From CAUZFZ01 sp963579025 (GTDB taxonomy: Bacteria > Planctomycetota > Planctomycetia > Planctomycetales > Planctomycetaceae): DNA of 9,571 nucleotides. Shown here piece by piece: positions 7,170-9,571 of the stretch (the stretch's first letter is position 1; each line of letters starts with the position of its first letter). The notes beneath the pieces were generated by a model that was not told the origin of the DNA, made no database searches, and was given only the letters and a program-made list of their open reading frames with translations. Position numbers and translations under genes: made by a program. The stretch lies in NCBI GenBank assembly GCA_963579025.1, contig CAUZFZ010000266.1, positions 1 through 9,571 on the forward strand, written 5' to 3'.

Positions 7170-7714
7170 CCGTCGTTGACTATGTCGTCGATGGTCAGGT
7201 CGTGCCTCCAACTGTTCATCCAACTGCGAATAGTGCGGGCAGGAACTCGATGAGTGTCGCGAGTTGAATCGGCGAGCTTTCTGGCCCAGATGCTGAACAC
7301 CTCGTCGTTGACGTGCTGTTTGTATTTCAGCAGGACTTTCAGTTCCTGCCACCAGACAGAGTCGGGCTCGGCAAGATCGACTCGATAACCGCGTTGGATT
7401 GCGTAGACCGCATATGCGCGTGTCTCTGCGTTCAAGCCGTTGCCGCGGTCAACAACGATGGGTGACAACTCTTGCGCAACGGCTTGCTGAAATCTTTCGA
7501 GGTTCCAGGCACGGGCGTCCGGTAACAGATCGTCACTGTAGTCGTCACTGTAGTCGTACCTGGCCGGATCGCAGCCCACTTGCGTATAGAAGTACTGGTC
7601 TGTCTCCAGGACGAGTCCTGATGTGCCTGCCAGTCGACGAGCCATGTGGCTCTTGCCGCAGGCTGGTAAGCCGCGCATCAGATAAACCTGCTTGCTCACC
7701 TTTTCCATGACCAT
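7166..7714 (-). CDS. P-loop kinase-like protein, N4BP2-like (AAA_33-type)
   Basis: A 182-residue P-loop NTPase resembling the kinase-like module of NEDD4-binding protein 2-like proteins, themselves related to the polynucleotide kinase group. Visible in order: Walker A LMRGLPACGKSHMARRL (12-28), ETDQYF (37-42) where the family has an acidic residue for metal or substrate, ARAWNLERF (67-75), SPIVVDRGN (84-92) where relatives read DNTN, and IQRGYRVDLAEPDSVWW (106-122), close to the family's GY-V-EPD-W motif. Substrate and role are unknown. The C-terminal 50 residues have no assigned domain. Two starts are possible, ATG at 7714 or 7708; neither has a Shine-Dalgarno sequence, and a -10-like TAAACT lies just ahead. 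It converges on rpoZ with a 4-base overlap. A 12-base tandem duplication gives the repeat YSDDYSDD (55-62). Confidence 0.75.
   Translation of the reverse strand: MVMEKVSKQVYLMRGLPACGKSHMARRLAGTSGLVLETDQYFYTQVGCDPARYDYSDDYSDDLLPDARAWNLERFQQAVAQELSPIVVDRGNGLNAETRAYAVYAIQRGYRVDLAEPDSVWWQELKVLLKYKQHVNDEVFSIWARKLADSTRDTHRVPARTIRSWMNSWRHDLTIDDIVNDG
7531..7554. repeat. 12-bp tandem duplication inside the kinase-like gene
   Basis: CGTCACTGTAGT occurs twice in a row (7531-7542 and 7543-7554) and is followed by a third CGT. It keeps frame and encodes YSDD twice, between the ETDQYF motif and ARAWN, where related proteins have only a short loop. It is probably a recent slippage event. Confidence 0.9.
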
Positions 7715-7720
7715 AGTTTA
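7715..7720 (-). promoter_or_regulatory. -10-like element at a possible leaderless start
   Basis: On the minus strand TAAACT (TANNNT type) is followed by exactly 6 bases and then the ATG whose A is at 7708, so a transcript could begin at that start codon. TTCACG 16 bases further upstream is a weak -35 (4 of 6). No ribosome-binding sequence is present for either ATG. Confidence 0.3.
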
Positions 7721-7844
7721 TTCAAGGCAGTGAAATCGTGAACGGCAGAAATCGACACATCGAAAGACTCTCGCGCGGGGATGCGAATTCCGTGCGAGAC
7801 ATGTTGCCGCGAGGGCGGGACTGTTTTTGTGACGCTCGTTGTCG

Positions 7845-9224
7845 CTATTGCTTCAACTTGTCTCCGACGCCTGGCTCCAGATAATCACACCCTTTTCCGC
7901 CTTTCAGATAGTCCTTGTCGTCAATAACGCTGCCGAGCGAGAGGAGTGTGCCGGCCAGATTCCCGACAACCCAGTCGCCCATCGCAGCGTCTATGTCGTT
8001 GATGATGGACAGGTCGTTGAAGTCGTTGTCCAGAATTCCGCCGATCAGCAGGTCGTTTCCTCGACCGCCCTTGAGCTTATCCCTGCCATCGCCGCCGATG
8101 AGGATGTCAATTCCGTTGCCACCCTTAACGTGATCCTTACCAGCGCCACCAAACAGAGCATCGTTTCCACCGCCGCCGGAAATGTGATCCTTGCCGTTGC
8201 CTCCAAAGACGATTTGGGGAATCGCATCACCACCACCGTCGCTGCCACCATCAGAACCACCATCGCTGCCTCCCTGGTTCAGCTTGACATCCAGCTTGAG
8301 CCGGTCCTTCTTCTGGTCGTGTTTCAGCTTGACGTGATCACGACCGTTGGTGCCGATGATGTACAGCGTTCCGTTGACGACGCTGGCTCCTTCGACCACG
8401 GCACTTGTTTGAGCAACGGAAGACTCGCCGTCGTCATCGGTGACCGTCACCGTAATCGCAAAGATTCCGCCAGTGAGGTACGTGTGTGTTGCATCAAAGG
8501 TACGGGTGATCGCATCAACGGCAATTGCGACCAGACCGCTGCCATCGCCCCAGTCCACGACGGCCGTGTGCGTGTCCAGCGTACCAGCATCGAAGAAGGA
8601 GCCGTTCAGCGCGACAGTCCCGTCGGTCGCCCTCACCAGCGGTGTCGAAGCGTCAGTATCCAGCGCCGTGACGACCGGAGCCACGTTGTTAACCGTCACC
8701 GTCATGGATGTGATATCGCTGTCAGTGTCATCGTCCGTGACTGTCACGCCGATGTTGTACACATCCACGGCTGTGTTCGTCGGATTGTCGTCGAGATACT
8801 GATGGCTGGCCGTAAATGTTCGCGTCATCGCATTGACGGTCGCCGCCGAACTGCTGCTGTCGCCCCAGGTGAGCTGCACGGTGTGCGTATCCAGCGATCC
8901 CATGTCGGTAAAGCGAACGCTGATTGTGGCCGTGCCGTTTTCGTCGATCACCGCAGCAGTCACGCTCACGATCACCGGAGCCACGTTGTTGACCGTCACA
9001 GTTGTTGAAGCGGCATCGAAGCTGCCGTCTTCGTCGGTCAGCGTCACCTCGATCAACGGCGCTGAGGGACCATCCGCGTAGGAGTACGTGAGGACTCGTC
9101 CGGTCGGCACTCCGTCGGCTGCCACCGTGAAGTCTTCCACTGCGCCGTCACCCCAGGCGACTGAGTAAGCAGTCACCGTGTCGTCGCCCGGCTCAGTGAT
9201 CGTGCCCAAAGTGAGCGAGAACAT
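7845..9224 (-). CDS. Secreted PKD-type/RTX repeat protein, 5'-truncated
   Basis: 459 residues from the first ATG, surely only the C-terminal end of a larger extracellular protein. Three PKD/Ig-like beta domains come first: about 1-84 (WGDG at 24-27), 85-184 (LTWGDSS at 118-124) and 185-279 (VDWGDGSG at 223-230), with TVTVNNVAPV at 75-84 and 175-184 closing the first two. Next are a short VNGTLYIIGTNGRDHVKLKH segment (283-302), a Gly-Ser-Asp linker (318-333), and six unbroken RTX calcium-binding nonapeptides GGxGxDxxx (341-394), with one more at 442-450. No signal peptide is present. Codons upstream of the ATG stay open to a TAA at 9309-9311 and read ANEGA, the usual start of such a domain, so family similarity continues to about 9239 and then stops. 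The ATG is therefore an internal Met, and the gene is probably a remnant cut by an insertion. No anchoring or sorting motif is seen at the C-terminus. Confidence 0.8.
   Translation of the reverse strand: MFSLTLGTITEPGDDTVTAYSVAWGDGAVEDFTVAADGVPTGRVLTYSYADGPSAPLIEVTLTDEDGSFDAASTTVTVNNVAPVIVSVTAAVIDENGTATISVRFTDMGSLDTHTVQLTWGDSSSSAATVNAMTRTFTASHQYLDDNPTNTAVDVYNIGVTVTDDDTDSDITSMTVTVNNVAPVVTALDTDASTPLVRATDGTVALNGSFFDAGTLDTHTAVVDWGDGSGLVAIAVDAITRTFDATHTYLTGGIFAITVTVTDDDGESSVAQTSAVVEGASVVNGTLYIIGTNGRDHVKLKHDQKKDRLKLDVKLNQGGSDGGSDGGSDGGGDAIPQIVFGGNGKDHISGGGGNDALFGGAGKDHVKGGNGIDILIGGDGRDKLKGGRGNDLLIGGILDNDFNDLSIINDIDAAMGDWVVGNLAGTLLSLGSVIDDKDYLKGGKGCDYLEPGVGDKLKQ
8043..8204 (-). repeat. Six tandem RTX nonapeptide-coding units
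   Basis: Encodes residues 341-394 of the PKD/RTX protein, six consecutive nonapeptides of the form GGxGxDxxx with no break. In RTX proteins such units form a beta-roll that binds calcium outside the cell. Units differ at the variable positions, so the DNA is diverged and not a recent expansion. Confidence 0.85.
8226..8273 (-). repeat. Gly-Ser-Asp linker with short tandem DNA repeats
   Basis: Encodes residues 318-333, three GGSD units and a final GGGD, giving a flexible acidic linker between the PKD-type domains and the RTX repeats. The near-identical 12-base units suggest slippage-prone DNA that may vary in copy number. Confidence 0.7.
8674..8999. repeat. 26-bp direct repeat spaced exactly 300 bp
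   Basis: The 26 bases at 8674-8699 and 8974-8999 match at all but one position (8691 A versus 8991 G). They encode the same VTVNNVAPV boundary in successive PKD-type domains, 100 codons apart, so they mark the domain period and a possible site for recombination between domains. Confidence 0.85.
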
Positions 9225-9291
9225 CGCCCCTTCGTTAGCCCGGATTGCGCACGGTACGAGCCGAACAGAAAGCCTCCCGCGGCGGTAAGTC

Positions 9292-9308
9292 GTTGTACGG
9301 ATTACAAC
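9292..9308. repeat. Hairpin in the leader of the transposase fragment
   Basis: GTTGTA (9292-9297) and TACAAC (9303-9308) pair around a 5-base loop; after a 3-base bulge on the left arm, GTAA (9285-9288) can pair with TTAC (9309-9312). It lies upstream of the AGGAGG at 9321-9326. Confidence 0.5.
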
Positions 9309-9331
9309 TTACTGCAGCACAGGAGGCTCTC

Positions 9332-9409
9332 ATGTCGAACACGGACTGTACGCAGCAACTCGAACTCTTCAAGGTCAACCGGCAGGTCGTGACTGGCCTG
9401 ATGCAATGA
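9332..9409 (+). pseudogene. N-terminal fragment of a transposase-like protein
   Basis: An ATG with a strong AGGAGG (9321-9326, 5 bases upstream) starts only 25 codons, beginning MSNTDCTQQLELFKVNRQVV and ending at TGA 9407-9409. The pattern of Cys/Thr/Gln, then ELF, then a basic RQVV resembles the start of IS1380-type transposases, which would continue into an acidic GG-rich stretch that is missing here. A well-formed translation start in front of such a short frame points to a deleted transposase gene. The family call rests on recollection of the motif shape and is tentative. Confidence 0.4.
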
Positions 9410-9450
9410 GCGGAAGTTGGAGGGATTGGGTTTGCGGGGAAATCGAAAAA

Positions 9451-9510
9451 CTGTTGCGCTCCCTCGTGTGTAGTAACACGAGTTCTCACTCGAGCGAAGG
9501 AACGCAACAG
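9451..9510. promoter_or_regulatory. Nested inverted repeats ahead of a transposase-like gene
   Basis: The outer arms CTGTTGCG (9451-9458) and CGCAACAG (9503-9510) are perfect complements. Inside them CTCGTGT (9463-9469) and ACACGAG (9476-9482) form a second perfect 7-base stem with a 6-base loop. The likely ribosome-binding AAGGAA (9497-9502) touches the right outer arm, and the first G of the GTG start is its last base. In RNA this could limit translation of transcripts entering from outside, a known type of IS control. It could equally be part of the element's end. Confidence 0.55.
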
Positions 9511-9571
9511 TGGCTGGATCATGGTTTACTCAGGTGCGTCGGTTCAAGTCGCCGGTGCGAGTTGTGGCGGC
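9510..9571 (+). CDS. Transposase-like protein, N-terminus only (runs off window)
   Basis: A GTG at 9510 with AAGGAA (9497-9502) 7 bases upstream opens a frame that continues to the window end, 20 codons, reading SWFTQVRRFKSPVRVVA after the first three residues. Basic N-termini of the form SW-TQ-R-PV-VVA are, to my recollection, found on transposases common in planctomycetes, and the inverted repeats just before it fit an insertion sequence. Family not assigned; too little is visible for a firm call. Confidence 0.4.
   Translation, partial: MAGSWFTQVRRFKSPVRVVA

Larger units (their letters stand above)
9240..9450. mobile_element. Probable insertion sequence remnant next to the truncated surface gene
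   Basis: Similarity to the PKD-type domain stops near 9239. Beyond it lies an untranslated leader with a hairpin (9292-9308), a strong AGGAGG and a 25-residue transposase-like start (9332-9409), then about 40 bases of unassigned sequence. The borders are approximate: I could not identify terminal inverted repeats or a target duplication. An internally deleted IS copy is one reading, and a fragment cut by the next element is another. Confidence 0.45.

Noticed and set aside
7769..7799. Imperfect hairpin (TCTCGC with GCGAGA) between the PKD/RTX gene and the kinase-like gene as a terminator
   Set aside because: The stem is interrupted, the loop is long and no T-tract follows on the minus strand.
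8031..8273. Repeated short units considered as a CRISPR-like or satellite array
   Set aside because: The units are in frame, encode RTX nonapeptides and a Gly-Ser-Asp linker, and lack the repeat-spacer pattern.
7839..9008. Long plus-strand open frame (389 codons) opposite the PKD/RTX gene
   Set aside because: It mirrors the repetitive minus-strand gene, shows no domain or sensible start signal, and its composition (Val, Asp, His-rich repeats) is what the antisense of Thr/Val/Asp/Gly repeats gives.
9235..9522. Minus-strand 95-codon frame across the mobile-element region
   Set aside because: It is antisense to two transposase-like starts with good ribosome-binding sites, has no motif, and runs through the hairpin region.

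Overview
The window looks like chromosome of a planctomycete (Planctomycetota), or a close relative. This is inferred from several things seen together: a moderately GC-rich sequence, a compact tpiA-secG-yicC-gmk-rpoZ run, a P-protein (PheA) with an atypical ACT motif and a basic tail, a SecG with a very long acidic tail, and a PKD-type/RTX surface protein of the kind planctomycetes carry in many copies. No 16S rRNA or other decisive marker is present, so the phylum call is an inference.

Layout. (1) 33-1949 (+): htpG, the bacterial Hsp90, complete. (2) 1950-2314: a 365-base gap whose best signal is a TTGACA-17-TACAAC promoter with a 19-bp palindrome over its spacer. (3) 2315-3478 (+): pheA, with a basic tail, a degraded-looking chorismate mutase domain, an intact-looking prephenate dehydratase domain and an ACT domain. 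(4) 3718-7169 (+): tpiA, secG, yicC, gmk and rpoZ on one strand with gaps of 23-130 bases, probably one housekeeping operon covering glycolysis, Sec export, RNA turnover, GMP phosphorylation and the RNA polymerase omega subunit. (5) 7166-7714 (-): a P-loop kinase-like protein resembling the N4BP2-like family, overlapping the rpoZ stop tail to tail by 4 bases. (6) 7845-9224 (-): the C-terminal part of a secreted PKD/RTX protein whose 5' end is missing. (7) About 9240-9571: mobile-element material, consisting of a short broken transposase-like start (9332-9409), an inverted-repeat block (9451-9510), and the first 20 codons of a second transposase-like gene running off the window.

The left 7.2 kb is ordinary housekeeping sequence and the right 2.4 kb is accessory. 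I found no defence system, CRISPR array, tRNA or rRNA. The items most worth a second look are the surface-protein gene cut off by insertion sequences, the hairpin that may hide a transposase ribosome-binding site, the palindromic promoter ahead of pheA, the apparently dead chorismate mutase domain, and the leaderless-looking start of the kinase-like gene.
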